NCBI RefSeq assembly: GCF_004366355.1
Contig: NZ_SODV01000002.1
Span: forward strand, 2,210,768 to 2,274,767
DNA length: 64,000 nucleotides
Direction of reading: 5' to 3'
From: Dinghuibacter silviterrae
GTDB taxonomy: Bacteria; Bacteroidota; Bacteroidia; Chitinophagales; Chitinophagaceae
The first letter of the stretch is position 1; every line of letters begins with the position of its first letter. A program made the position numbers and the translations under genes. The notes under the pieces are model-generated. The model was given only the letters and a program-made list of their open reading frames with translations, made no database searches and had not been told where the DNA came from. This document shows positions 33,897-42,921 of this stretch, piece after piece.

Positions 33897-34831
33897 TTCG
33901 GCTTATTTTTTTTGTTGGATAATTCGGCAAATACTTCGTCCATGGAACTCCTTTCCACCCGGATCTCGGTGAGCTGCCACCGGTCCTGTACACTTTTTTC
34001 CACGAGTCGTTTGACGACGTCGGTGGAGCCGGAAAATTTTACCCGGATAAACGGCGGCTCTATCGGCTCGGCACTTTTCACACCGGGTATGGACAGGATG
34101 TCTTCCAGCGATGGAGGCGTCTCCAGCCCCATGACCAAAGCGTCGGGTTCTATATAGTTGTCAAACTCCTGGGTGGTCCCGGAAAAAACCAGTTGACCGT
34201 GTTCGATCATCTTGATGTGGTCGCACGTCGCCTGTACTTCGGAAAGGATATGCGTGGAGAGCAACACGGCGTGATCCGTCGCGAGCTCCTTTATCAAGTG
34301 GCGGATCTCCACGATCTGGTTGGGGTCCAGCCCATTGGTCGGTTCATCCAGGACCACGAACTGGGGCATATGGACGATGGCCTGGGCGATGCCCACTCTT
34401 TGCTGATAGCCCCCGGAAAGATTCCGGACAAGGCGCTGGCTGAAATGGGTGATCCCGCATTTCTCCTTTGCCCTTCCTACCGCACGTTTTACTTCGTCCC
34501 CGGGCACGGACCGCAGGTGGGCGGTGTAGGTCAGGTATTCGTCCACAGTAAGGTCCGGATGCAAGGGCGGTTTCTGGGGCAAAAACCCCAGGTATCTTTT
34601 TGCTTCCAGCGGGTGTTGACGGACATCTATGTCATTGATGTATACATTTCCGGCGGTCTGGTTGAGTACCCCGCAAATAATGTTCATCGTGGTCGACTTG
34701 CCCGCCCCGTTGGAGCCCAGCAGCCCCAGCACACCTTTGCCCCGGATGTCAAAGCTGATGTCCTTGATAGCCCATTGGCTCCCCCCGTAGCGGTGCGACA
34801 GGTTCTCTACTTTTACAACGGTTTTTTCCAT
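33893..34831 (-). CDS. ABC transporter ATP-binding protein (GldA-like)
   Basis: A 312-residue cytoplasmic ATPase. Walker A GSNGAGKST, Q-loop LPQKPPL, signature LSGGYQQRV, Walker B FVVLDEPTNGLDP and the H-loop STHILSE are all present. The C-terminal extension (about 230-312) is the DUF4162-like tail seen in GldA and NatA-type ATPases. ATG 34831 was chosen since an upstream start at 35038 would run into the SusD gene without homology. It lies 67 bases below the SusD stop with no terminator visible between, so read-through from the SusCD unit is possible. It powers the permease fusion that overlaps its 3' end. Confidence 0.9.
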   Translation of the reverse strand: MEKTVVKVENLSHRYGGSQWAIKDISFDIRGKGVLGLLGSNGAGKSTTMNIICGVLNQTAGNVYINDIDVRQHPLEAKRYLGFLPQKPPLHPDLTVDEYLTYTAHLRSVPGDEVKRAVGRAKEKCGITHFSQRLVRNLSGGYQQRVGIAQAIVHMPQFVVLDEPTNGLDPNQIVEIRHLIKELATDHAVLLSTHILSEVQATCDHIKMIEHGQLVFSGTTQEFDNYIEPDALVMGLETPPSLEDILSIPGVKSAEPIEPPFIRVKFSGSTDVVKRLVEKSVQDRWQLTEIRVERSSMDEVFAELSNKKNKPK

Positions 34832-34898
34832 ATAATTTATTCCTGGTTTAAGAGATCCACCATGTAGACACACGGCGGCACAGACATGAGAAATGATG

Positions 34899-36293
34899 TT
34901 ATGGGGTCTGGGTGATCGACCCGTTCGACGCCGCGATGATATAGTCCGGCACGGCAAGCGTATACCGGTCATCATTCGGGGGCAACGTATAGGTGACACC
35001 CAGCAAGGTCCTCGTGAGGGTCGTGGGAAAACGGGCATTGAGCCGTCTCAGGTCCGTCCACCGCTCACCCCGCATCACCAGTTCCTTCCTTCTTTCGGTA
35101 AGGACCTGTGCCAGGGCGTCCGAGGCACCGGCCGCGGTCCTGGGTGTAAAAGTCCCGGTGGTATAGCGCTTGAGCAGGAGCGTGTTGAGATCGGCCATGG
35201 CGGCGTTGACGTTTCCCTGCCGGGCGTAGGATTCGGCCCGGAGCAGGTAAAGTTCGTCGACAGCGATACCCGTAAAGGAATAGTATCCGGAGTAATCCCC
35301 GATGAACGCGTATCCGCCCACGTAGGCGTTGTTGGTAAAAAACAGGGTCTTGCGCAGGTCGTTGTTGTCGTACAGATTGACGAGAGTGGAGTCCACGGCC
35401 CACGGACCATACGTGTTGCCGATGGTCCCGCTCTGGTCCATGCTTGTATAGATCGTTTCGGCGTTGAAATTGCTGAAATAGGGTACATTATTATAGTCCA
35501 TGAGGGTGGAATACAATTGGAGGGCGGAATCGGCGTAGAGCCCCACATGAATGGAGTCTCCCATGGCCAGGTAAACACGGGCCAGCATAGCATAGGCCGC
35601 CGCTTTTGAAGGCCGTACTTTGCTGACCTGGGTGTTCTGTGCAGAGGTGTTGGGCAGCAGCGGTACCGCGGCCTTGAGGTCGCTCAGGATCTGGGTATAA
35701 GTCTGCTGGACGTTGGAACGGACAGAAGCAGGGTTCGGATCGGAGGACAGGCGTAACACGATCCCGACGTCCGAGCTCGCGGTAGCGGCGTTGTAGGGCC
35801 TGGCCCAAAACTGCGCGAGGTTATAAAACATCTGCCCCCGCAAAAAAAGCCCCATCCCCATGACGTTGTTCCAGGCAACCTGGTTGGAAGACGTTCGCGC
35901 AATCGCGTTCACCCCCTCGATGGCGATATTGGCGTTCAGGACAACCTGGTATTGTTTGTCCCATTCCAACAATTGGGTGAGGCTGCTGAACATATGCTGA
36001 TTCCATTCCAGGACCCCCGTGATAAAGGGGCTTCCCGCGAAAAAGGTTGTATAGTTATTGTCGGACACCGTCACTTCGTCCGCCAGGTAGTCTCCCAGCG
36101 AACGGTAGGAATATAACCCCGGCGCGTTGTTGATGGCGCCGCCCTCTATTCCGTCCAATAGTGCCTGGTAGTCGCTGATGGTCGAGGGCACCGCAAGGGT
36201 GGCGTTGGGTTTCTGGTCGAGGGCATTTTTGGTGCAGGACGTCTGCGAGACGATGGCCAGTGCCCATAATATGAAGATATTTTTCCGCATCAT
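34899..36293 (-). CDS. SusD/RagB-family nutrient-binding outer-membrane lipoprotein
   Basis: A 464-residue surface lipoprotein: signal MMRKNIFILWALAIVSQTSC, lipidated Cys20, followed by TKNALDQKPNATLAVPSTISDYQALLDG. The C-terminal LTERRKELVMRGERWTDLRRLN is the SusD/RagB C-terminal landmark. It pairs with the STN-containing SusC 11 bases upstream. In this group (SusC with STN, FecR-controlled), substrates range from sugars to peptides; none can be inferred here. Confidence 0.92.
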   Translation of the reverse strand: MMRKNIFILWALAIVSQTSCTKNALDQKPNATLAVPSTISDYQALLDGIEGGAINNAPGLYSYRSLGDYLADEVTVSDNNYTTFFAGSPFITGVLEWNQHMFSSLTQLLEWDKQYQVVLNANIAIEGVNAIARTSSNQVAWNNVMGMGLFLRGQMFYNLAQFWARPYNAATASSDVGIVLRLSSDPNPASVRSNVQQTYTQILSDLKAAVPLLPNTSAQNTQVSKVRPSKAAAYAMLARVYLAMGDSIHVGLYADSALQLYSTLMDYNNVPYFSNFNAETIYTSMDQSGTIGNTYGPWAVDSTLVNLYDNNDLRKTLFFTNNAYVGGYAFIGDYSGYYSFTGIAVDELYLLRAESYARQGNVNAAMADLNTLLLKRYTTGTFTPRTAAGASDALAQVLTERRKELVMRGERWTDLRRLNARFPTTLTRTLLGVTYTLPPNDDRYTLAVPDYIIAASNGSITQTP

Positions 36294-36304
36294 TGAGTCG
36301 TTTA

Positions 36305-39300
36305 TTATTTAAAGGATACCCTCGCCCCCAGGGTGTAGTTTTTGGCCGGACGCATCGTGGTATAATCGGGGTCTATACCCATCTTATTGGCCTTCCACAG
36401 GAGGGTATTGCCCAGGTAGTAACCATACAGCTCCAGGTGGCTGAGAGGGGTATGCTTGCGGGCCCAGTCACTGAAGTCATAACTCAGCGAGACGTCTTTC
36501 AAGCGGATATTGTCCCCTTTTTGCACCAGCGTGGAAGAGTACTCATAGAATATATCCCGGAGGTAACTGGAATTCGCCAGGGTGGGCATGGACGGGACAT
36601 TTGTCTTTTTTTCATCCCCCGGGTGTTGCCAGCGTTTGGCAAAGTCGGAAGAGCCGTCATACACGCCCACCATATTGTACCCGAAAAGTTGCCCATAATT
36701 GATCGACTGGGCGTGGAAGTAATAACCCATCTTGTAAGAAATGTTGACCGACAGGGTGAAGCCCTTCCAGGTAAAGTCGTTCATAAAGGAGCCGTAACTC
36801 GTGGGAATGGCGGACCCCGCGTACACCAAGTCCTTCGTTCGGGCGTAGTTGGTCATCTGGTTATAGTCCTCGCTCACCTTGCCGGTGCTGTCATACCCCT
36901 GGGGGTTGCCACCGGCATCCAGACCGGCCCAGCGAAGGCTGTATATCCCATACACCGCATTGCCGGTAATGGGGGTCGGAGAAGACGGAGGAGCGCTGCT
37001 CGATTGCTCCTCCAACACCTGGATGGCGGGTGTGTTCTGGTTGTATTTGGTCAGTTTGTCCTTGTCAAGACTGACCAGCAGACGGGTCGTCCACCTGAAG
37101 ACCCGGGTATTGATGTTCTTGCTTGTAAGGGTAAGATCCATCCCACGCCCCGTCATATTGCCCACGTTACCCGTTCTTTGGGTCACGCCGACGGTCGGAT
37201 CCACACTATAATTGGCCACGAGACCGGTGGCGTTCTTTTTGTAGAATTCAAGCGTGCCGGTAAGGAGTTCCTTCCTGATCCCGAAATCCACCGCCACGTT
37301 TGCCTGGCCCACCCTTTCCCAGGTCAGGTCGGGGTTGGCGATATTGTTCAACACGGCGTAGGGAAGCCCCGAAGAATTGGTGGTGCCCGGATAGTAGGAA
37401 ATCGTGGTCAGCGTGGAGGCGCTGGTATTATTTACCGCGCTCCCCAGGTATATGTTGCCCTGGTATCCATAGGTCGCCCGCAATGTCAGGTGGGGCATCC
37501 AGCGTATTTTGTAAAAGGACTCCCTGTCCATCTTCCAGGCGACACCGCCGCTCCAAAGCAATTTCCGCTTATCGTTGGCCGTGACCCCAAAGAGGTTGGC
37601 CTGGTCCATGCGGGCGCTCCCGGTAAGGACATAGCGACCCTTGTAGGTATAGGACGCATTGGCAAAGCCCGATATAAAGGCTATGAACTCCTGGGTCAGG
37701 GACGTCTGAAGGGGATAAATCGTGCTGGTGATGTTATACGGAAGACCCTCGATTTTATAGTTGGTCAGCGGGAAATAGGTCACGTAGTCCACCACATTCT
37801 GCGCTGTGCCCGTATTGGGGTTGTACCCATAATAGCCGTATTGGTTCCCCGTTATCCGCGTCTCGTTGCGCTCATAGCCCCCTATCGCGTCCAGGCGGTG
37901 GTCTTTTCCCAGGGTGTGGTTGTAGCTGAGAGAGAACCGCATGTTGTTGTCTTCCTGGTTCTGGTCGTTGTAGTTTAGGATCCCCCCCTGGTTGATGGGA
38001 TAGGTCAGCTGGCCGGTGGGGCTGATCTGGGTGTAGTTGTTGATCATGTCTTTGACCGAAAAGACCGAATCGCTCTGGTAGACCGTATTGTTGGTGACCG
38101 TGCGGCTATACTGGTACCGGGCCTCCAGGCTAAAACCGTTCAAAAAACTGTATTTGAGGCTGGGCGAAACCCGGATCAGGGTGGTGTTGGTATGATTGTA
38201 CTGGGAGGCGTGGAACTGTTGAATGGGGTTGTAATTCATGTCGTACAACCCGTCCGAGAGCGCGGTTTGTATAAAGGCCTGATTGTATCCCCCGCTCCAG
38301 GTCACATTTTGGGGCTGACCCTGGGCATCGACGAGACGGGTATAAGGCGCGTAGTTGCCCTCGCTGAACGACCCCACGTTGGACCCCGCCTGGTCGTCGG
38401 AGAAGGTAACCGGCAAAGCGACTTCCAGGTTCTGCCAGGGTTTGAAGGTATTGGTCGCCGTGAGGGTAAAGCGTTTGAGGAAGCTGAAATCCACCGCGTT
38501 GACGTTGTCGTAGCCCGCCGCTATATAATATTTGTCAAAGGACGATCCGCCGCGAACCGAAAGGTTATACTGTTGCTGGGTACCGGTGTGGTAGAAATAT
38601 TTGAGGGCATCATTGCGGATATCTTCATGGGACAGGGCGGCGATCTGCGCATCGGCGTCCGCCTGGCTGATCGTACCGGCGGCGGCTTCGCCCAGGAGTT
38701 GAACAACTCCGGTAACCGGACGCCCATTGGCCGTGGCGGGGTTTAGAAAATTCGTATAATTGCCCTGTTGGAAAAGGCTATCCTCCACAGTGATATAGTC
38801 CGGGCTCGATATCAGCCGCTGGGTGAATAACCGCGGCTTGCCGGTGAACGTGACGGATGTATTAAAGCTGATCTCCGGCTTCTGGTTGTACTTCCCGTTC
38901 TTGGTCGTAATGATTACGACGCCGTTGCCCGCCCTGGCGCCCCAGATGCTGGCCGCGGCCGCGTCTTTTAACACCGTGATGGATTCGATGTCGTTCGGGT
39001 TGAGGTTGTTGATGTCCTGGCTGTAGGGAAGGCTGGAGTTATAGGGGAATCCGTCTACGACGACCAACGGGTTGGTAATCGCGTTGAGGGTGCTGATCCC
39101 CCGGATCGTGAAATTCTGGCTCAGTCCGGGACCATAGGCATACGTAAGAATGGATCCCGACGTACGGTTGTCGAAGAGAACCCCGCTGGCTATGTCGCTG
39201 ATGTGATCCAGGAGATTGGGCGACACGCTGCGGTTAAAGAGTTTGTTGTCGATGATGTCGAACGAACCCGTCGTCCGCTCCAGGGGGATCATTTGATACC

Positions 39301-39913
39301 CGTTATCGACTTCTACCGATACCCCGGCGAGCTCAGCGACGTGTTTTCTCATGGTGATATTGAACACGGTCCGGTTATCGTATTTGATGACCTGGGTTTG
39401 GTAACCGACACAGCTAAAGACGATGACTCCTTTGTCGGGAACCCCGCCCATGCTGAAATCACCCCCGGAAAGCGTAGCCAGGGTAAAATCCGTGCCCGGA
39501 ATGGAGATGGTGGCGCCTGCAAGCGGGACACCGTTTTCATCGGCGACCTTTCCCCGGATGTCAATATGCCCGGTGCCTTCATAGGGCAACCGCACCTCCC
39601 GGTTGATTACCACCGAATTTCCCTGCACGCTGTATTGCAATCCCTTCCCTTCCAGGGCCCGTCTCATTACCTCTTCCAGGCTGGCGTTCCGGACGTCGAT
39701 GCTCACAGTTCCCATATCCCGGATAAGTGCGTCGTCATACATGAATGAAAGCCCGGTCTTGCGGGAAATATCGTTAAAGACCTTTTTGAGAGATGCATTC
39801 TTTTCCTGTAGGGTGATGCCTGTCTGGGCTCTTGCGCCCAAAAAAACAGCCAGGAAAAGCGCAAGCATACATTGGCTCTTGCCAAAAGCAATCAATTGCA
39901 TAGTTTTGCTCAT
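36305..39913 (-). CDS. SusC/RagA TonB-dependent transporter with STN domain
   Basis: A 1202-residue outer-membrane transporter. Signal peptide (ending GARAQ, about 30), STN domain (about 36-110, NASLKKVFNDISRKTGLSFMYDD...), carboxypeptidase-like domain (about 118-195), plug (about 205-350, LNPNDIESITVLKDAAAASIWGARAGNGVVIITT given in parts) and barrel ending in FK. The STN domain signals to the FecR protein encoded 65 bases upstream, which releases the ECF sigma factor when substrate is bound. Start at ATG 39913 is clear. Confidence 0.92.
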   Translation of the reverse strand: MSKTMQLIAFGKSQCMLALFLAVFLGARAQTGITLQEKNASLKKVFNDISRKTGLSFMYDDALIRDMGTVSIDVRNASLEEVMRRALEGKGLQYSVQGNSVVINREVRLPYEGTGHIDIRGKVADENGVPLAGATISIPGTDFTLATLSGGDFSMGGVPDKGVIVFSCVGYQTQVIKYDNRTVFNITMRKHVAELAGVSVEVDNGYQMIPLERTTGSFDIIDNKLFNRSVSPNLLDHISDIASGVLFDNRTSGSILTYAYGPGLSQNFTIRGISTLNAITNPLVVVDGFPYNSSLPYSQDINNLNPNDIESITVLKDAAAASIWGARAGNGVVIITTKNGKYNQKPEISFNTSVTFTGKPRLFTQRLISSPDYITVEDSLFQQGNYTNFLNPATANGRPVTGVVQLLGEAAAGTISQADADAQIAALSHEDIRNDALKYFYHTGTQQQYNLSVRGGSSFDKYYIAAGYDNVNAVDFSFLKRFTLTATNTFKPWQNLEVALPVTFSDDQAGSNVGSFSEGNYAPYTRLVDAQGQPQNVTWSGGYNQAFIQTALSDGLYDMNYNPIQQFHASQYNHTNTTLIRVSPSLKYSFLNGFSLEARYQYSRTVTNNTVYQSDSVFSVKDMINNYTQISPTGQLTYPINQGGILNYNDQNQEDNNMRFSLSYNHTLGKDHRLDAIGGYERNETRITGNQYGYYGYNPNTGTAQNVVDYVTYFPLTNYKIEGLPYNITSTIYPLQTSLTQEFIAFISGFANASYTYKGRYVLTGSARMDQANLFGVTANDKRKLLWSGGVAWKMDRESFYKIRWMPHLTLRATYGYQGNIYLGSAVNNTSASTLTTISYYPGTTNSSGLPYAVLNNIANPDLTWERVGQANVAVDFGIRKELLTGTLEFYKKNATGLVANYSVDPTVGVTQRTGNVGNMTGRGMDLTLTSKNINTRVFRWTTRLLVSLDKDKLTKYNQNTPAIQVLEEQSSSAPPSSPTPITGNAVYGIYSLRWAGLDAGGNPQGYDSTGKVSEDYNQMTNYARTKDLVYAGSAIPTSYGSFMNDFTWKGFTLSVNISYKMGYYFHAQSINYGQLFGYNMVGVYDGSSDFAKRWQHPGDEKKTNVPSMPTLANSSYLRDIFYEYSSTLVQKGDNIRLKDVSLSYDFSDWARKHTPLSHLELYGYYLGNTLLWKANKMGIDPDYTTMRPAKNYTLGARVSFK

Positions 39914-39978
39914 GTTTTGGTGATAAGAAGTCCTGCCTTCCTTACAGGATGGATGTATATTTTTTTACCGAAGTGCCT

Positions 39979-41118
39979 TTATGGTAAAACGATCAGTTTT
40001 CGCCCTTCTATGCTAAAGTGTATACCATTGCCCTCCAATAGATGCAGCACTTCCGATAGGGTGAGGTTCCGGTTGATCCGCCCGTCAAAAAGCCTCCCGT
40101 TGCCGTTGCTTTGATAGATAGGTTCTACGCCGTACCAGCGTCTTAATTGTCGCATAAGGGTGGGCAGGTCGGTTTGATCGAATTCAAAGAAGCCGGTAGT
40201 CCAGGCGGTTTCACGGTCGGTATCCACAGTCCCTACCGTTATCCGCCCTTCAGTCCTCGCCTGCTCCCCGGGTCGGAGGATTACGCTCTCCTTACCCGAC
40301 AAAACCCTTACTTTTCCTTCCACCAGGGTGGTATTGATGGACGCCTCATCCGCATAAGCCATCACGTTAAAGTGTGTGCCCAAGACCTGTATCGACGTTC
40401 CGCGGACGTCCACGGTAAAGGGCATCCTGGTGTTTTCTTTTACTTCGAAATAAGCCTCCCCGGTGATCTCCACCCTTCTTTCCCGCCCCGAAAAAGCCGT
40501 CGGGTAGCGGATGGAGGAGGCCGAGTTCAGCCACACGAGGGTACCGTCCGGGAGCGTAATTTTATATTGACCGCCGATCGGCGTGGCAAGCGTGTTGTAC
40601 AGCGGTTCACCGGCGTCGGGATTTGTTCCGCGCACATAAGCCAGTTGACCATTCGCGACTTTGACAATCGTCGACTGTCCCTGGGCGGTCAGGTTGCCAT
40701 TGGCGGCGCTATCCAGGACGATCGTCCGGCCGCCGGCAAGCGTAAGCGTGGCATGGTTTCCGCCGGGAAGAACGTCCACCTTTGCGGTGGGTGTCTGCAC
40801 GGTATGGCCGTTGGTTCCCCTGAAAAGCCAGTACGCGCCGGCGGCCAGCAAAAGCACCGCGGCCGCTGCAGCAATACGCGGGAGGGGCCGGCGATAGAAC
40901 GGGAGATGATATATAGGGGCGGTCGACCCGGCTATGCGATTTTTCAGTTTTTCGAGCAGACGGTCTTCCTCCCCGGTGGAGAGCAAGGCTTCCGCGGGTT
41001 TCCCTTCGAAATACCCGTAGTAGGCTTCCACAAAGGCTTTCTCACTGGTAGACGCCGTCCCGTCCAGGTATTTCCGGATCATCCGGTCGAGCCGTTTTTT
41101 CTCCTCTTTTGCGCGCAT
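39979..41118 (-). CDS. FecR-family anti-sigma factor
   Basis: A 379-residue inner-membrane protein. Cytoplasmic N-terminus (about 1-77) binds the sigma factor, one transmembrane helix (about 80-98, IAAAAAVLLLAAGAYWLF), and a periplasmic FecR domain (about 140-260: TPIGGQYKITLPDGTLVWLNSASSIRYP, given in parts; RRVEITGEAYFEV) with a C-terminal DUF4974 (about 310-379, DLPTLMRQLRRWYGVEPIY, ending LIVLP). The periplasmic end reads the STN domain of the SusC protein. Complete and normal in length. Confidence 0.92.
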   Translation of the reverse strand: MRAKEEKKRLDRMIRKYLDGTASTSEKAFVEAYYGYFEGKPAEALLSTGEEDRLLEKLKNRIAGSTAPIYHLPFYRRPLPRIAAAAAVLLLAAGAYWLFRGTNGHTVQTPTAKVDVLPGGNHATLTLAGGRTIVLDSAANGNLTAQGQSTIVKVANGQLAYVRGTNPDAGEPLYNTLATPIGGQYKITLPDGTLVWLNSASSIRYPTAFSGRERRVEITGEAYFEVKENTRMPFTVDVRGTSIQVLGTHFNVMAYADEASINTTLVEGKVRVLSGKESVILRPGEQARTEGRITVGTVDTDRETAWTTGFFEFDQTDLPTLMRQLRRWYGVEPIYQSNGNGRLFDGRINRNLTLSEVLHLLEGNGIHFSIEGRKLIVLP

Positions 41119-41191
41119 ACTATCATGCCACAGAAAGGAGAAAAATTCCCAAGCGAAATGAAGAAATCTTTAAAAAATCTTTAAGGGCGGG

Positions 41192-41764
41192 TTACCGGTG
41201 CGTCGTCAGCAGCAGCAGGATCGCGGGGGCGAGATGGGTACGTAGCCCGTTGATGGCCGTCCCCAGGTGGTTATGCACCGTCTTTGTGGTAATATTCAAC
41301 TCTTCGGCTATTTCATTCACCGACAGCTTGTCCTTTATATGGAGTAGAAAAACCTGCTTTCTTTTTTCGGGGAGTGTCTCCGCATATTTGTAGACCAGCT
41401 CCAGGAGCTCTTTGGCGATCAGCCGGTTCTCGGGTGTATCCGCGTCCGCCAGGATGGCTTCGAAGGGGGCGTAGAAAGCGGCGGGAGCCTTGTGCCGGGT
41501 AATATGGTTCAGGATCTCGTACCGGACGGCGGTATGCAAATAGGCGCCCAGGTTATCGATGTGCAGTTGGTCCCGGCGGTTCCACAAACGGAAAAAAACA
41601 TCTTGCACCAGGTCTTCCACCAGCTCCTTGTTGTCCAATCGCTTATAAGCCGCCAGGTAGAGCTCGCGTACATAGCGCCGGTAGATGACGTCAAAAGCAT
41701 CCATGTCCCCCTGGCGTAGGCGGTCCAGCAGAGCCTGTTCGTCATATACATCATTGTTGCCCAA
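41192..41764 (-). CDS. ECF-type RNA polymerase sigma-70 factor
   Basis: A 190-residue sigma factor. Region 2: DAFDVIYRRYVRELYLAAYKRL, VEDLVQDVFFRLWNRR; region 4: LPEKRKQVFLLHIKDKLSVNEIAEELNITTKTVHNHL (quoted in part). It is released by the adjacent FecR to switch on SusCD. No in-frame ATG is available near the N-terminus; TTG 41764 (LGNNDVYDEQALL) fits the family length, and the alternative TTG at 41818 lies at or above the predicted transcription start at 41823-41853. Either way a non-ATG start, which may keep its level low. Confidence 0.85.
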   Translation of the reverse strand: MGNNDVYDEQALLDRLRQGDMDAFDVIYRRYVRELYLAAYKRLDNKELVEDLVQDVFFRLWNRRDQLHIDNLGAYLHTAVRYEILNHITRHKAPAAFYAPFEAILADADTPENRLIAKELLELVYKYAETLPEKRKQVFLLHIKDKLSVNEIAEELNITTKTVHNHLGTAINGLRTHLAPAILLLLTTHR

Positions 41765-41822
41765 AACGGAATGAAGTAAAAATAAGAAATCGTTATCATT
41801 CCCGGAGCATATAAACAATTGG

Positions 41823-41853
41823 GCAACATAGAGTGTTTTTTTGTATATATCAA
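41823..41853 (-). promoter_or_regulatory. Candidate promoter of the sigma/FecR unit
   Basis: On the minus strand TTG (41853-41851) precedes TATGTTGC (41830-41823) by 20 bases, one base short of TAnnTTTG. It begins directly at the stop of the upstream GH18-like gene. Confidence 0.35.
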
Positions 41854-42788
41854 GGCTGCAAGCTCGCTCTGAGCTGCTCCAGGTACTGGGACACGCTGGT
41901 CGCGCTACCCGAAGCCGGCTCCTTGACCGCGCAATTCATCCGGATATAGTCTTTAATATCCGCCAGTTGCCAAATGCCTGCGCCATGCAACCCCGGACAT
42001 TCCCTGGCAAATTCCTGCATGCTGGTCCGGATCTCTTCCGGTGACTTGCTGTTGTGCGTGACACTGCAGGTACCAAAGCTCCCGCGGCACAGGAATACCG
42101 GGTATACCGGTACCTGCCCGCCCATGCCGCGCACCCACGGGCCAAGGGTATTGTCGCCGCCTCCGTCATAACATTGCAGGTAGACGGCATCGACAAGACC
42201 CTTGCGGCTGCTGTCAAGGATCGTCTTCCAAAAAGGGATCCTGGTATAAGGACAAAGAGTCATGTGCAAACCAAGACCATGGAGGATCTCCCCAAACCGG
42301 ATGATCGAATGACTGTCATAGACCGATTCGTCGTCGATACAAAGGGCGTCGGCGCCGATGGTTTTTTTCATGATGCGGGCAATCGCGTAAAGGGTACCGG
42401 TCTTGCCGCTGTCGATCCAGTCCTTGATAAAGTCGTACGTGTTGGGCGCCTGGTTGAACCACCTTCCTTCCAACAGGATTTCGACCCGTTTGATGGAGCC
42501 GCCCTTTTTCACCGCGGCGATGCGATCCAACCATTCCTTACTACCGGTATACTGTCCGTTATGGATGATCGGATGCTGGCCGTCATCCCCCGAAAAGACG
42601 TCGCCATTGGCGTGGATATAGAAACTGGACAGCATCAACGTGGTAAACCCGGAGTTCCGGATCAGGGTAACCGTGGAGTCGTCACCGGGGTAGGTGCCGC
42701 GGCCGAAAAGGATGAGTTGCTCAGGGGTTTGCCCCAGCAGAAAAGTATATGTCCCGATGAAAAATAACGTGAGGGCCCATTTTTGCAT
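41850..42788 (-). CDS. Secreted GH18-like TIM-barrel protein
   Basis: A 312-residue exported protein (signal ending LLG-Q, residue 20). DALCIDDE at 147-154 matches the GH18 catalytic signature DxxDxDxE at the first Asp, the second-last Asp and the catalytic Glu154, with Cys in place of one Asp. VYLQCYD near 215 resembles the GH18 (M/Q)xYD motif that positions the substrate acetamido group. This suggests an endo-glycosidase or chitinase relative with altered mechanism, or a binding protein. It lies upstream of the sigma gene on the same strand but is separated from it by a candidate promoter. Family placement by motif only. Confidence 0.55.
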   Translation of the reverse strand: MQKWALTLFFIGTYTFLLGQTPEQLILFGRGTYPGDDSTVTLIRNSGFTTLMLSSFYIHANGDVFSGDDGQHPIIHNGQYTGSKEWLDRIAAVKKGGSIKRVEILLEGRWFNQAPNTYDFIKDWIDSGKTGTLYAIARIMKKTIGADALCIDDESVYDSHSIIRFGEILHGLGLHMTLCPYTRIPFWKTILDSSRKGLVDAVYLQCYDGGGDNTLGPWVRGMGGQVPVYPVFLCRGSFGTCSVTHNSKSPEEIRTSMQEFARECPGLHGAGIWQLADIKDYIRMNCAVKEPASGSATSVSQYLEQLRASLQP

Positions 42789-42921
42789 GGGCGCAAATTA
42801 CACTATTCCACGCAACCGTGAAAACACCCGTTTTCCCCGGAGCTAGCCCTGTCAGGATTTCTTCCTTTCTTATAAAAATATTATATATCTTCATACAATA
42901 AGCCAGACTATTCCTGAAACC

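Noticed and set aside
31614-34831. Calling the ABC genes gldA/gldF/gldG of the gliding machinery
   Set aside because: Similarity is at family level, GldF and GldG are fused, and no other gld or spr gene is in the window, so a gliding role is not supported.
36293-37978. A 561-codon plus-strand frame opposite the STN-type SusC
   Set aside because: Antisense shadow of a well-supported transporter; no recognisable domain.
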